A stretch of DNA of 15,889 bases from positions 1 to 15,889 of the forward strand of contig CAYHPY010000088.1 in the NCBI GenBank assembly GCA_964358485.1. Direction: 5' to 3'. Positions 5,263 to 11,314 of the stretch are shown here, in pieces. Within the stretch, counting starts at the first letter, position 1. Every line of letters starts with the position of its first letter. The notes beneath the pieces are model-generated. The model saw only the letters and a list, made by a program, of their open reading frames with translations, made no database searches and was not told where the DNA came from. The DNA comes from CAYHPY01 sp964358485. GTDB lineage: Bacteria > Elusimicrobiota > Elusimicrobia > UBA1565 > UBA9628. Both the position numbers and the translations under genes were made by a program.

Positions 5263-5954
5263 GCCTTAACGAAAGCGGCGAACAGCCGCTTTCGATGTTT
5301 GTCGTTTTGAATCCTTTCGGGGTGCCATTGCAAGAATAGAAAAAATCGGCCGCCAGGCCGGATTTTTTCTATTCCCTCAATTGTTCCGTCCGTCGCTCTG
5401 GCCGTTACTTTTAATCCCTTCCCTATCCTTTTCGGATCGGCGGCCTGGTGGTGCGACGAATTAACCCGCAGTTTTCCGGCTCCGAAAAGTTTCGCCAACA
5501 GCGAACCTCTTTCGACCTCCACCAAGTGCGCGGAGTCGTTGTCGGCCTTGCGGGTGTGCGCTTGGGCCGTGGGCAGGTGCTGGATGAGCGCCCCCCCGGC
5601 GGCGATGTTGAGAAGCTGGAGCCCGGCGCAGATTCCGAGGGACGGTTTCGGGGAGGCCAGCGCCAACCGCATCAATTTCAGGTCGGCCTCGGTCCGTTCC
5701 GGGGATTGTTCCTGAATCGTCTCGTGCGGTTTTTCCCCGTAAAGCTTTGGTGGGTAATCGAGGCCGCCGGTGAACAGGACCCCGTCGGCCCGCTTGAAAT
5801 ATTCCGCGGCCAGGTCCGCCCGGGGCGGGACGAGCAGGGGCAGGCCCCCGGCCTCCAGGATGGCGTTCAAATACGCATCATGAACGGACACCCGGGGTTG
5901 GCCCCCGGGTGTCCGTTCCAATGTTCCGTTGACGGCAATCAGCGGCCGTTTCAC
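5253..5954 (-). CDS. Gamma-glutamyl-GABA hydrolase-like class-I glutamine amidotransferase (PuuD / peptidase C26)
   Basis: This predicted cytoplasmic hydrolase removes glutamate from gamma-glutamyl amides. It has 233 residues, slightly short for the family. The nucleophile elbow is LGICAGLQLLN with Cys109. SSHHQ follows at 166-170. The catalytic His-Glu pair is in QWHPERI (His211, Glu213). FTGGLDYPP near residue 61 matches the usual FTGGxDxxP. The start is a GTG (5952-5954) with a weak AGAGAAG ahead of it. Three strong inverted repeats lie inside the gene: codons 13-24, 194-207 and 221-229. The second has the layout of a bidirectional terminator yet stays in frame. The gene follows the secreted-protein gene by 25 bp. 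Substrate is not decided by sequence, and no polyamine genes are nearby. Confidence 0.9.
   Translation of the reverse strand: MKRPLIAVNGTLERTPGGQPRVSVHDAYLNAILEAGGLPLLVPPRADLAAEYFKRADGVLFTGGLDYPPKLYGEKPHETIQEQSPERTEADLKLMRLALASPKPSLGICAGLQLLNIAAGGALIQHLPTAQAHTRKADNDSAHLVEVERGSLLAKLFGAGKLRVNSSHHQAADPKRIGKGLKVTARATDGTIEGIEKIRPGGRFFLFLQWHPERIQNDKHRKRLFAAFVKACS
5270..5294. repeat. Perfect 10-bp inverted repeat at the 3' end of the PuuD-like gene
   Basis: CGAAAGCGGC and GCCGCTTTCG flank the 5-base loop GAACA. It covers codons 221-229, just before the stop, and could act as an RNA 3'-end stem. No U-tract follows on the coding strand. Confidence 0.7.
5334..5374. repeat. 41-bp terminator-like palindrome inside the PuuD-like gene
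   Basis: GAATAGAAAAAATCGGCC (5334-5351) pairs with the reverse complement at 5356-5374, with one extra base on the right arm and the 4-base loop GCCA. The GC core, flanked by six A and six T on either side, is the layout of a bidirectional intrinsic terminator. It nevertheless encodes residues around EKIRPGGRFFLF, just ahead of the catalytic HPE. It is either a coincidence under strong mutational copying or a functional attenuator. Confidence 0.75.
5883..5917. repeat. Perfect 15-bp inverted repeat near the start of the PuuD-like gene
   Basis: AACGGACACCCGGGG (5883-5897) and its exact reverse complement (5903-5917) flank the loop TTGGC. In the mRNA the stem begins 37 bases after the first base of the GTG start codon (codons 13-24) and is very GC-rich. 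It could hinder early elongation or hold a regulatory fold. Confidence 0.8.
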
Positions 5955-5979
5955 GGGGACTTCTCTTTCAGAGTTCTGT

Positions 5980-6483
5980 TTATGCCGTTTTCGCCTGAGA
6001 TAATAGCCCGCGGATGGCCGAGAGCATCTGCTTATAGACCATCATGATCTGGTCGACGACCTCGTTGACCTGCGCGTCCGGGGAGTTGGGCGGCAAAACC
6101 ACCTGCCCGTCTTCCATGGTCAGGCCCTCTTCCTTGATGGCCTTAAAGACCGAGTCGCGCGCCTTCTTCATTTCCTCGGCGGAGGAGGCTTTGGCGACCT
6201 GGGCCTTGGCCCAGTCGAGTTCGGCCTTGTCCACCACTTCCTCGTTTTGGATCTTTTGGATGAGGGCGCCCATGCGCTCGGCGTCCTTCTCGTCCTGGGT
6301 CTTCTCGTCGGCCTGCTCGTCGGAGGCGACCGGTACGCCCTTGACTTCGCCCGCGGTCGGGGCGCCGGGAAGAAGGGTCTGGGCGCGGAACTGCCCGGTG
6401 AGGTTGGCGGCGTCGAAATTGACGGCGGCGGCCGGCATGGCCAATACGGCGGACAAGACGACCAACAGGGACGGCTTCATCAT
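5980..6483 (-). CDS. Secreted protein of unknown function
   Basis: I do not recognise a family. The product has 167 residues from the ATG at 6481-6483, chosen because AAGGAG lies 9 bases upstream and translation then begins directly with a signal peptide (MMKPSLLVVLSAVLAMPAAA, cleavage after about residue 20-21). No lipobox cysteine is present; the mature part has no cysteine at all. The mature protein is charged and alanine-rich. A low-complexity acidic stretch (DEQADEKTQDEKDAER) precedes predicted helices such as KAQVAKASSAEEMKKARDSV. The C-terminus (VNEVVDQIMMVYKQMLSAIR) looks amphipathic. It is likely periplasmic or exported. It precedes the PuuD-like gene by 25 bp in the same direction and probably shares its transcript. 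Confidence 0.75.
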   Translation of the reverse strand: MMKPSLLVVLSAVLAMPAAAVNFDAANLTGQFRAQTLLPGAPTAGEVKGVPVASDEQADEKTQDEKDAERMGALIQKIQNEEVVDKAELDWAKAQVAKASSAEEMKKARDSVFKAIKEEGLTMEDGQVVLPPNSPDAQVNEVVDQIMMVYKQMLSAIRGLLSQAKTA

Positions 6484-6522
6484 AGGTTTTGTCTCCTTGC
6501 GGCGTTTGGGCGGCGCTGCTTT

Positions 6523-6531
6523 ATGATAGCA
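6523..6531 (-). promoter_or_regulatory. Candidate extended -10 promoter for the secreted-protein gene
   Basis: TGCTATCAT on the minus strand is a TGn extended -10 with a TATCAT hexamer (5 of 6). It is about 40 bases ahead of the start codon. No good -35 is visible, which extended -10 promoters tolerate. It lies just downstream of the hairpin that ends the long upstream gene run. Confidence 0.35.
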
Positions 6532-6556
6532 CCCCATTCCGGCCGCCACCCAGAGA

Positions 6557-6600
6557 CCAACGGCCTATCGGTCAGAAGGCAAAGGACCTAGGCCCGTTGG
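6557..6600. terminator. Long imperfect hairpin over the esterase stop codon, possible operon end
   Basis: CCAACGGCCTA (6557-6567) pairs with TAGGCCCGTTGG (6589-6600) with one bulged base. Inside it GGTC pairs with GACC, giving a total of about 15 bp. The esterase stop lies within the right arm. No U-tract follows on the minus strand, so if it ends transcription it would be a non-canonical or Rho-assisted site. It may instead protect the 3' end. Confidence 0.4.
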
Positions 6601-7319
6601 GCCCCGGCGTCCGCGAAAGACTCGATGAAACGGGCCAGGCCTTCGGCCGCCTCGGGGGGGATGCCGTGGCCTCCCTCGAAGGCTAGGAGTTCACCCTTGA
6701 GCCCGGCGTTCTTAAGGAAGGCTTCCAGTGCCTTGGCGTTATTAAATGACAGCAGGGGATCGTCGCCGCCGTGGCATTGAAAAAAGCGCAGGCCCGCCCG
6801 GGAGGCCGCCAATGGCTCCCAATGGGCGCTGCCGATCAAGGCGCCCGAGAGGATCGCCAGGCCCAGCGGCGCGGTTTGCGCCCGAAGGGCCAGGTCGGTG
6901 GCCATCATGGCCCCTTGGCTGAAGCCGCCCAGGATCAGGCGGTCCCAGGGAATTGCCAAAGCCTCCAGGGCCTGCCCGGCCAAGCGGCTGGCCTGAAGAA
7001 AATGTTCGGGCGCCCCGGCCCCGCCCTTGGCGAGGTCCATCGGCTTTCCGGTGAATTGCGCGCGCTCCAGGGATTGTTCATCGATGGGAAACCAGGCTCT
7101 GGCGCCCGGCCAGCCGGCGGGGCCCAGGGAAAGCGGGCCTTCCGGGAAAACCCAGGTCGGCCGTAAGCGTAGGGGGAGGGCGGATGCCAGCGGGGCCAGG
7201 TCGGCCGCGTCGGCCCCGTAACCGTGGAATAAAACGACCGCGGGGGCCCCGGCCGCTCCTTCCACGACGAGAGCCTCGAGGGGCCCCAAGGTCCGCCGGG
7301 AGGCGGCCGGGATTCTCAT
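6588..7319 (-). CDS. Phospholipase/carboxylesterase-type alpha/beta hydrolase
   Basis: This 243-residue serine hydrolase belongs to the family that includes bacterial carboxylesterases and acyl-protein thioesterases. The oxyanion region is LFHGYGADAADL (30-41). The nucleophile elbow is GGFSQGAMMA with Ser134. The acid is in CHGGDDPLL (Asp187 likely). The histidine is in FEGGHGIP (His218). No signal peptide is seen, so it is probably cytoplasmic. The length is normal for the family, with a slightly larger lid region around WPGARAWFPID. The ATG overlaps the mcsB stop (ATGA), making it the last gene of the long minus-strand run. The natural ester substrate cannot be told from sequence. Nothing suggests a link to arginine phosphorylation beyond position. 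Confidence 0.88.
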   Translation of the reverse strand: MRIPAASRRTLGPLEALVVEGAAGAPAVVLFHGYGADAADLAPLASALPLRLRPTWVFPEGPLSLGPAGWPGARAWFPIDEQSLERAQFTGKPMDLAKGGAGAPEHFLQASRLAGQALEALAIPWDRLILGGFSQGAMMATDLALRAQTAPLGLAILSGALIGSAHWEPLAASRAGLRFFQCHGGDDPLLSFNNAKALEAFLKNAGLKGELLAFEGGHGIPPEAAEGLARFIESFADAGAQRA

Positions 7320-8377
7320 CGCGCCTCGCCGCTCAACTTTTCCCGCACCATTTCAGCCCGGGCGCGGTCGCGCTCCCGGGCCGCGAGTTCCTTTCCGGCC
7401 CGCATCATCAGGTGGGCGGGCTGGGTCATGATCAGAAGTTCGTTGACCGCCGAGATGCTCCCGGGAAGATTCCAGCCCAGGGAGAGCCCCATCCTGAGCA
7501 GGGACAGGTGGTGGCTGGCCTCCTCGAATGTGAGCAGGCGCGCGTTGGCCAGGATGCCCGCCGAGCGATGGACCATGTCCTCCAACCGCCAGCGTTCCGA
7601 GCCGCAACAGAGGGCGCGGCGGCTCTCTCGCTCCCCGTCGGCCAGTTGGGACACCGCCTTGGCGACCGCCGCCAGGATTTCCGGCTCCGTGCGGCCCAGG
7701 GCGGTGGCGTTGGAAATCTGGTAGAGATCTCCCAAGACCTTGGTCCCTTCCCCGTGGAGGCCCCGCAAGGCCAGGCCCATCCGGGAGAGGCCGGCGAAAA
7801 CCCGTTCTCCGATGCCCGACAAGCCGAGTGCTGGAAGGTGGATCAGGCACGAGGCCCGCATGCCCGTGCCCAAATTGGTCGGGCAGGCGGTCAGGTAGCC
7901 GAGCTCCCCGCCGAAGGCGAAGTCCAATTTGTCTTCCAGATCGTCGTCGAGGCTATTGGCCAGTTCCCAGGCCGCCTTTAAATCCAGTCCCGGCCGGAAG
8001 GAGGCCAGACGGAGGTGGTCCTCCTCATTGACCATCAGGCTCAGGGATTCCTTGGCCCCCACGACCAGTCCGCGGGAGACGGAATTTTCGGCCAGGGCGG
8101 GGCTGGCGATGTGCCGCTCCACCAGGAAGGACCGGTCGGTGTCATCGAGGGCGTCGAACTCGAAATAGGCGGCGTCCTCGAAGCTCTCCGCGGCGCGGGC
8201 GGCGGCGAAGACCCGGGCCAGGACCCGGGCCAGGGCGGGGGCGGAACTGTGGGAGGGGAAAGGGGCGGAGGCGAGGTTACGGGCCAGGCGGACCCGCGAG
8301 GAAAGGACCACCTCGTGATCCGGCCCCTCGGCTTCGGCCCAGGCCATCTTGAAGCGGAGCATCGTCGACAACTGCAT
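7316..8377 (-). CDS. mcsB: Protein-arginine kinase McsB
   Basis: McsB phosphorylates arginines on proteins, marking them for ClpC-ClpP degradation in Firmicutes. The product has 353 residues, normal length. Guanido-kinase features are in order: SSRVRLARNL (26-35), the NEEDH segment (117-121), ACPTNLGTGMRAS with Cys165, and the catalytic glutamate in LHGEGTKVLGDLYQISN (Glu210). The C-terminal RDRARA (336-341) fits the RDxxRA phosphoarginine-binding motif specific to McsB, which separates it from creatine or arginine kinases. The ATG is one base after the mcsA stop, and the end overlaps the esterase start. Neither ctsR nor clpC, its usual operon partners, is in the window. Activity would be expected to need McsA. 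Confidence 0.95.
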   Translation of the reverse strand: MQLSTMLRFKMAWAEAEGPDHEVVLSSRVRLARNLASAPFPSHSSAPALARVLARVFAAARAAESFEDAAYFEFDALDDTDRSFLVERHIASPALAENSVSRGLVVGAKESLSLMVNEEDHLRLASFRPGLDLKAAWELANSLDDDLEDKLDFAFGGELGYLTACPTNLGTGMRASCLIHLPALGLSGIGERVFAGLSRMGLALRGLHGEGTKVLGDLYQISNATALGRTEPEILAAVAKAVSQLADGERESRRALCCGSERWRLEDMVHRSAGILANARLLTFEEASHHLSLLRMGLSLGWNLPGSISAVNELLIMTQPAHLMMRAGKELAARERDRARAEMVREKLSGEAR

Positions 8378-8378
8378 T

Positions 8379-8726
8379 TCAGCGCCTCTTGGGGACCTTT
8401 CCCCGGTGGCGCCAGGCGCCGGCGTGGATCCGGGGCAGGGCCGGCGCGAGCAATTCCCCGAACTTCGCGTAGCAGTCGGGGCAGCCGAACCGGCCGGTGG
8501 TCTGGAAATCGGCCCAACGGGTGCCGCAGGCGCAACGCGGGTGGGCCCCGCGGGGGCGGGCGGCGCGCTCTCCCCCGAAAAGCTTGAAGAAGAGCCCGGG
8601 GTCCGCGGCCTCAGCGGGGGCCGCCAGGGCGCAATCCGAGCACAGGGCCGCCTGCGTGACCTTGTTTTGAACGACCTGCTTGATGAAAAGGACGGCCGGG
8701 GCTTTTTTGCAGGCGGTGCAGATCAT
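8379..8726 (-). CDS. mcsA: McsA-like zinc protein, activator of McsB, lacking the UVR segment
   Basis: McsA binds and activates the McsB arginine kinase. This copy has 115 residues from the ATG at 8724-8726, which overlaps the preceding gene's stop (ATGA). Cysteine pairs are visible as MICTACKK (Cys3, Cys6), LCSDC, CACG and FGCPDC, as expected for two zinc sites. GRFGCPDCYAKFG and the RIHAGAWRHRGKVPKR ending match the family closely. Family members usually continue about 50-60 residues into a coiled UVR-like domain. Here a TGA follows KVPKRR at once, and the next frame is already mcsB. The longer open frame upstream to 8921 only shadows the DUF885 gene. The truncation seems real rather than a frameshift, as no UVR-like sequence appears in another frame. 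Confidence 0.88.
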   Translation of the reverse strand: MICTACKKAPAVLFIKQVVQNKVTQAALCSDCALAAPAEAADPGLFFKLFGGERAARPRGAHPRCACGTRWADFQTTGRFGCPDCYAKFGELLAPALPRIHAGAWRHRGKVPKRR

Positions 8727-10477
8727 TGCAATTGCTTGCGAAGCAGGGTCAGGGGCACCGCGCCGTTGCGCAGGATCGAGTCGTGGAAAGCGCGGATATC
8801 GAATTTGGCGCCCAGCTTGGAGGCCTGGGCGGCGCGCAATTGCTGAAGCTCCAACTGGCCGACCTTGTAGGACAGGGCCTGGCCCGGCCAGATGGTGTAG
8901 CGGTCGATTTCGGTCTCGCATTCCTCCTGGGAGCTGATGGTGTTGTCCCTCATGAAATCAATCGCCCTTTCCCGGGTCCACCCTTCCGCGTGAAGGCCGG
9001 TGTCGATCACCAGGCGGGCGGCGCGCCATGCCTGGTCGGAGAGCATGCCCAGGCGCGACAGGTCGTCCTGGTAGAGCCCCATTTCGTCGGCCAGGCGCTC
9101 GGCGTAGAGGGCCCAACCCTCCACGAAGGCGTTAAATCCCGCGTTTCGCCGGAAGGCGGGCAGGCTCCGTTGCTCCAGGGCCAAGGCGATCTGGAAATGA
9201 TGCCCGGGAACGCCCTCATGGGCGGCCAGGGAGGTCATGGCGAAGCGCGGGCGCGTGGGAGGTTCGAAGGTGTTGATGTAATAGATGCCCGGCCGGGAGA
9301 GATCGTCCGGCGGCTGGAAGTAGCGCGCGGCGGTCTCGTTTTTTTCCTTGTAATCCTCCACGGGTTTGACGATCAGCGGGGTCTTGGGCAAAATCCCGAA
9401 AAACTCGGGGAGCTTGGCCTGGGAACGGGCCACCAGGGTCTGCGCGTCCTTGAGGATTTCCTCCCTGGTCTTGTAGAAATTGGCGGGATTCTTTCGAAGC
9501 TGGTCCAGGAAGGCTTTCAGAGGGCCCTTGTGGCCCTGCTTGGCCGCGATGGCCTCCATTTCCCGGTGAATGCCCTCCAGTTCCTTGAGGCCGAGCCGAT
9601 GAAGCTCCGCCGGGGTCTTGTCCAAGGTGGTGTGATAAAGAATCTGGTACCGGTAGGCGTCCGATCCGCCGGGAAGGAAGGAAAGGCCGATTTTCACCGG
9701 CCGGGCTCTGGGCAAATATTCGGTTTTCAGGAATTTAAGATAGTCCGAGTTCGCCGGTTCCGAGAGCTCTTTGACGGCCGCCACGACCAGAGGAAGATAT
9801 TTTGCCCTCAGGGGATCGGGGAGTTTTTTCGCGGCCGCGACGAAGGGGGACCGGTCCGGGGCGGTTTTGGCCAAATCTTCGAGCTGGCGGATGGTCTTTT
9901 CGACCGGAACCTTGGCCGCGACCCGGCCTTCCTTCAGTCCTTCCTTAAGATTGGCGATTTGGTTTTGGAAATACCGGGGCAGGGCGCGCATTCGGGTCAA
10001 GAGGGCTTCGGCGTCGTCGCCGGTTTTCATCGGTTGGGCAAGCTCGATGACCGAGGGGATCCAGGATTGGGGGCCGTCCATGTGATCCACGTCCCATTGG
10101 TAAAACTTGTGGCGGAATCTCCGGAGGGAGAGGTCCAACTGCCAGCGCAGGACCTCGGCGGTCACCCGGTCCGATTCCGAAAGGAGGTTGAGATCGATTT
10201 GGGCCAGCCGGGCCTGGAGAGTCTTCCATTCCTTTTCCTCGGCCGCCCGTCCCTCCGGCCCGTTGTCGTCGAGCTTTTCGTTGAAGCCCGGATAGTTGAC
10301 GAAAGTGGCGTAAAGAGGGGACAAGCGCATCTGGACCGCCCAGTAATCCCCGGAAAGAACCTGCAGGGCCTCGGCTTGGCCCGCCGCGCGGTCGGCGGCG
10401 GCCAGGGCGGGATCGATCGGGGCGACGGCTTCGGCGGGGGCGGCGGCCAAAAAGACGGCGAGGATGAGATTTTTCAC
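8723..10477 (-). CDS. DUF885-family metallopeptidase, exported
   Basis: This 584-residue protein belongs to the DUF885 family, zinc-peptidase-like enzymes related in their active-site helix to M3/M32-type carboxypeptidases. AAHEGVPGHHFQ, near residue 420, gives the HExxxGHH-style zinc motif. FVEGWALYAE about 30 residues later supplies the third-ligand glutamate. A signal peptide (KNLILAVFLAAAPAEA) at the N-terminus predicts export to the periplasm or outer surface. I favour the GTG at 10475-10477 because it begins directly before the signal peptide; a TTG at 10484-10486 adds three residues. No clear Shine-Dalgarno is seen. Its stop overlaps mcsA by ATGA, and it follows the exonuclease gene by about 20 bp. 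Substrate is unknown; peptide cleavage is inferred from the family. Confidence 0.9.
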   Translation of the reverse strand: MKNLILAVFLAAAPAEAVAPIDPALAAADRAAGQAEALQVLSGDYWAVQMRLSPLYATFVNYPGFNEKLDDNGPEGRAAEEKEWKTLQARLAQIDLNLLSESDRVTAEVLRWQLDLSLRRFRHKFYQWDVDHMDGPQSWIPSVIELAQPMKTGDDAEALLTRMRALPRYFQNQIANLKEGLKEGRVAAKVPVEKTIRQLEDLAKTAPDRSPFVAAAKKLPDPLRAKYLPLVVAAVKELSEPANSDYLKFLKTEYLPRARPVKIGLSFLPGGSDAYRYQILYHTTLDKTPAELHRLGLKELEGIHREMEAIAAKQGHKGPLKAFLDQLRKNPANFYKTREEILKDAQTLVARSQAKLPEFFGILPKTPLIVKPVEDYKEKNETAARYFQPPDDLSRPGIYYINTFEPPTRPRFAMTSLAAHEGVPGHHFQIALALEQRSLPAFRRNAGFNAFVEGWALYAERLADEMGLYQDDLSRLGMLSDQAWRAARLVIDTGLHAEGWTRERAIDFMRDNTISSQEECETEIDRYTIWPGQALSYKVGQLELQQLRAAQASKLGAKFDIRAFHDSILRNGAVPLTLLRKQLQ

Positions 10478-10496
10478 AACGGTCAATATACCAAAA

Positions 10497-11261
10497 TCAG
10501 GCGAGGAGGATGCCCGCCGGGCAATGGTCGGAGCCCATCACCGCCGGCATGAGAAAGGCGCCTTTGAGACGGGGACGAAGGGGCTCGGAGATAAAGAAGT
10601 AGTCGATCCTCCAGCCCACGTTCCGGTCCCGGGCGCGGCTTTGCGTGTCCCACCAGGAGTAATGGTCCGGGCCCGTTTCGAATTCCCGGAAGGTGTCGAT
10701 GAAGCCATCGGCCAGGAACCGGTCCATCCAGGCTCGTTCTTCCGGGAGAAAACCCGAGATGGCGCGGTTTTCTTTGGGGCGGGCCAGGTCGATCTCCCGG
10801 TGAGCGGTGTTTACATCTCCGCAAACGACTACGCGGCGCTCGCCCTTTGAGCGCCGCTCTTTTATTTTGTCCAAGAAATTTTCGTAAAAATCCATCTTGT
10901 AGGCCAGCCGCTCCGGCCGGCTTTTTCCGTTCGGAAAATAGACGTTGTAAAGCACGAAGTCCCGATGAACCGTCCTCAAAACCCGCCCTTCCCGGTCGAA
11001 ACGCTCGATGCCCAGGCCCCGTTGGACCTCTCCGGGGGCTTCCCGGCTGAAGGTGGCCACGCCCGAGTAGCCTTTTTTCTCGCCCCAGGCCCAGTGGGCC
11101 TGGTAGCCGGAGGGGTCGCGGAGCTCCGGGGGCAGCTGGGGGGGCTCGGCTTTGGTTTCTTGAAGGCAGAGGATGTCGGGCTTCTCGCGTCCGAGCCAGT
11201 CCAGGAGCCCCTTTTTGTGCGCGGCTCGGACGCCATTTACATTCCAAGAAAGGAGACGGAG
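10497..11261 (-). CDS. xth: Exodeoxyribonuclease III-type AP endonuclease, no ordinary start codon
   Basis: This is a DNA repair enzyme with AP endonuclease and 3'-phosphatase/exonuclease activity. From the position where homologues begin, the frame gives 254 residues with the whole EEP fold intact: LLSWNVNG, LCLQETK (Glu35), NVYFPNG, VVCGDVNTAHREIDLARPK (Asp149, Asn151), NVGWRIDYFF and GSDHCP (Asp245, His246). Where MRLLSWNVNG would be expected, the first codon is CTC (11259-11261). No ATG, GTG or TTG exists in any minus-strand frame from 11248 to 11374. The 5' end lies inside a 49-bp palindrome. The stated start is therefore homology-based. Alternatives are a near-cognate start, frameshifting from ilvE, an assembly error, or loss of expression. 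A gap of about 20 bp separates it from the DUF885 gene. Confidence 0.85.
   Translation of the reverse strand, partial: LRLLSWNVNGVRAAHKKGLLDWLGREKPDILCLQETKAEPPQLPPELRDPSGYQAHWAWGEKKGYSGVATFSREAPGEVQRGLGIERFDREGRVLRTVHRDFVLYNVYFPNGKSRPERLAYKMDFYENFLDKIKERRSKGERRVVVCGDVNTAHREIDLARPKENRAISGFLPEERAWMDRFLADGFIDTFREFETGPDHYSWWDTQSRARDRNVGWRIDYFFISEPLRPRLKGAFLMPAVMGSDHCPAGILLA
10833..10857. repeat. Perfect 9-bp inverted repeat inside the exonuclease III gene
   Basis: GCGGCGCTC and GAGCGCCGC flank a 7-base loop. It encodes the ERRSKGERR surface segment. The arms partly reflect repeated Glu-Arg-Arg codons, so the dyad may be a codon-choice by-product. Confidence 0.5.
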
Positions 11262-11294
11262 GGGGGGCTTGGCCCCTCCTCCGTCTCCTTTCTT
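11246..11294. terminator. 49-bp palindrome between ilvE and exonuclease III, terminator-like
   Basis: Arms of 22 bp with a single mismatch (plus-strand AAGAAAGGAGACGGAGG at the left, its complement at the right) flank the 5-base loop CTTGG. On the minus strand the order is A-rich flank, GC-rich stem, then TTTCTT, the layout of an intrinsic terminator after ilvE, and the mirror also works on the plus strand. The distal arm codes for the first residues of the exonuclease (LRLLS). It lies 20 bp after the ilvE stop. The stem also contains AAGGAG and GGAGG, which could be read as ribosome-binding sequences if unfolded. Confidence 0.65.
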
Positions 11295-11314
11295 CGTAGA
11301 TTCCGTTGTCGTCT

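Noticed and set aside
8210..8233. Tandem 12-base repeat GACCCGGGCCAG
   Set aside because: Two in-frame copies encode LARV-LARV in an mcsB helix. Two copies are too few for a functional array and are explained by codon choice.
8726..10552. 608-residue plus-strand open frame
   Set aside because: It lies antisense to the DUF885 gene, whose motifs and signal peptide are clear. Long antisense frames are common at this GC content, and the translation has low-complexity composition with no recognisable domain.
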